A stretch of DNA of 22,038 bases from CAZFAP01 sp964516325 (GTDB lineage Bacteria; Auribacterota; JABMQX01): positions 1-22,038 of the forward strand of contig CAZFAP010000075.1 in the NCBI GenBank assembly GCA_964516325.1. Direction: 5' to 3'. Positions within the stretch are counted from its first letter, which is position 1. Each line of letters begins with the position of its first letter. Positions 21,972 through 22,038 of this stretch are shown one piece after another. A program made the translations under genes and the position numbers. The notes beneath the pieces were generated by a model. That model saw only the letters and a list, made by a program, of their open reading frames with translations, had not been told where the DNA came from and did no database searches.

Positions 21972-22038
21972 TGCGCGGGCTCAGGAACTTCCGCCCCTGA
22001 CTCCACGGGTTGACACCCGTGGCTACTTTCTGTTTCAT
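21972..22038 (+). repeat. REP-like repeat unit, copy 3 (cut by window end)
   Basis: GCGCGGGCTCA, GGAACTTCCGCCCCTGACT, palindrome CCACGGGT-TGAC-ACCCGTGG (22003-22022) and GCTACTTTCTGTTTCAT match copy 2 almost base for base. The window stops just before the expected second hairpin. It lies upstream of the Y1 transposase gene, in the same plus orientation as copies 1 and 2. Confidence 0.8.

Overview
The window comes from a Gram-negative (diderm, LPS-making) bacterium with GC-rich DNA. It carries lipid A genes (lpxA, a fused lpxC-fabZ, lpxD, lpxI), an outer-membrane assembly pair (bamA, ompH/skp), PEP-CTERM secreted proteins, and a repeat-rich intergenic landscape. LpxC-FabZ fusion, LpxI instead of LpxH, PEP-CTERM proteins and a secreted protein resembling the Verrucomicrobia-type 'DPVGFV' family point loosely to a PVC-like or neighbouring uncultured lineage. 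That placement is inference and cannot be settled from this window. TGA is used as an ordinary stop codon.

Region 1 (1-2457) is an accessory block of secreted proteins read on the minus strand. It holds a secreted protein with an internal duplication (1268-2062), a PEP-CTERM protein (549-1178), a good terminator (481-516), and a paralogue of the PEP-CTERM gene broken by an in-frame TGA at a Trp position (1-295, running off the window). Two nearly identical sigma70-like promoters lie upstream (2196-2224 and 2287-2315).

Region 2 (2458-19221) is a long run of 17 genes, all on the minus strand. In transcription order they are prs, rplY/ctc, pth, rpsF, ssb, rpsR, rplI, dnaB, bamA, ompH, lpxD, lpxC-fabZ, lpxA, lpxI, a QueG-like Fe-S protein, rimI and mazG. 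Translation and replication genes come first, then outer-membrane protein assembly, then lipid A synthesis, then housekeeping. A tRNA-Gln(TTG) gene with a strong promoter sits just upstream and may start the transcript. The ompH-lpxD gap (9394-9832) holds a candidate second promoter and a dispersed repeat.

The most striking feature is in bamA. Its third POTRA domain contains a complete rubredoxin-like module (12717-12872) with four Cys in exactly the C-x2-C-x29-C-x2-C spacing of classical rubredoxins. This puts a putative iron (or zinc) site in the periplasmic part of the outer-membrane insertase. The neighbouring OmpH/Skp protein has an unusual C-terminal extension of about 165 residues.

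Region 3 (19222-22038) is a repeat and mobile-element zone. It contains a mosaic dispersed repeat, tRNA-Gln, several tight hairpins, the 3' remnant of a secreted-protein gene, an IS3-family transposase with its catalytic core deleted, and an apparently intact Y1 (REP-associated/IS200-like) transposase flanked on both sides by REP-like palindromic repeats.
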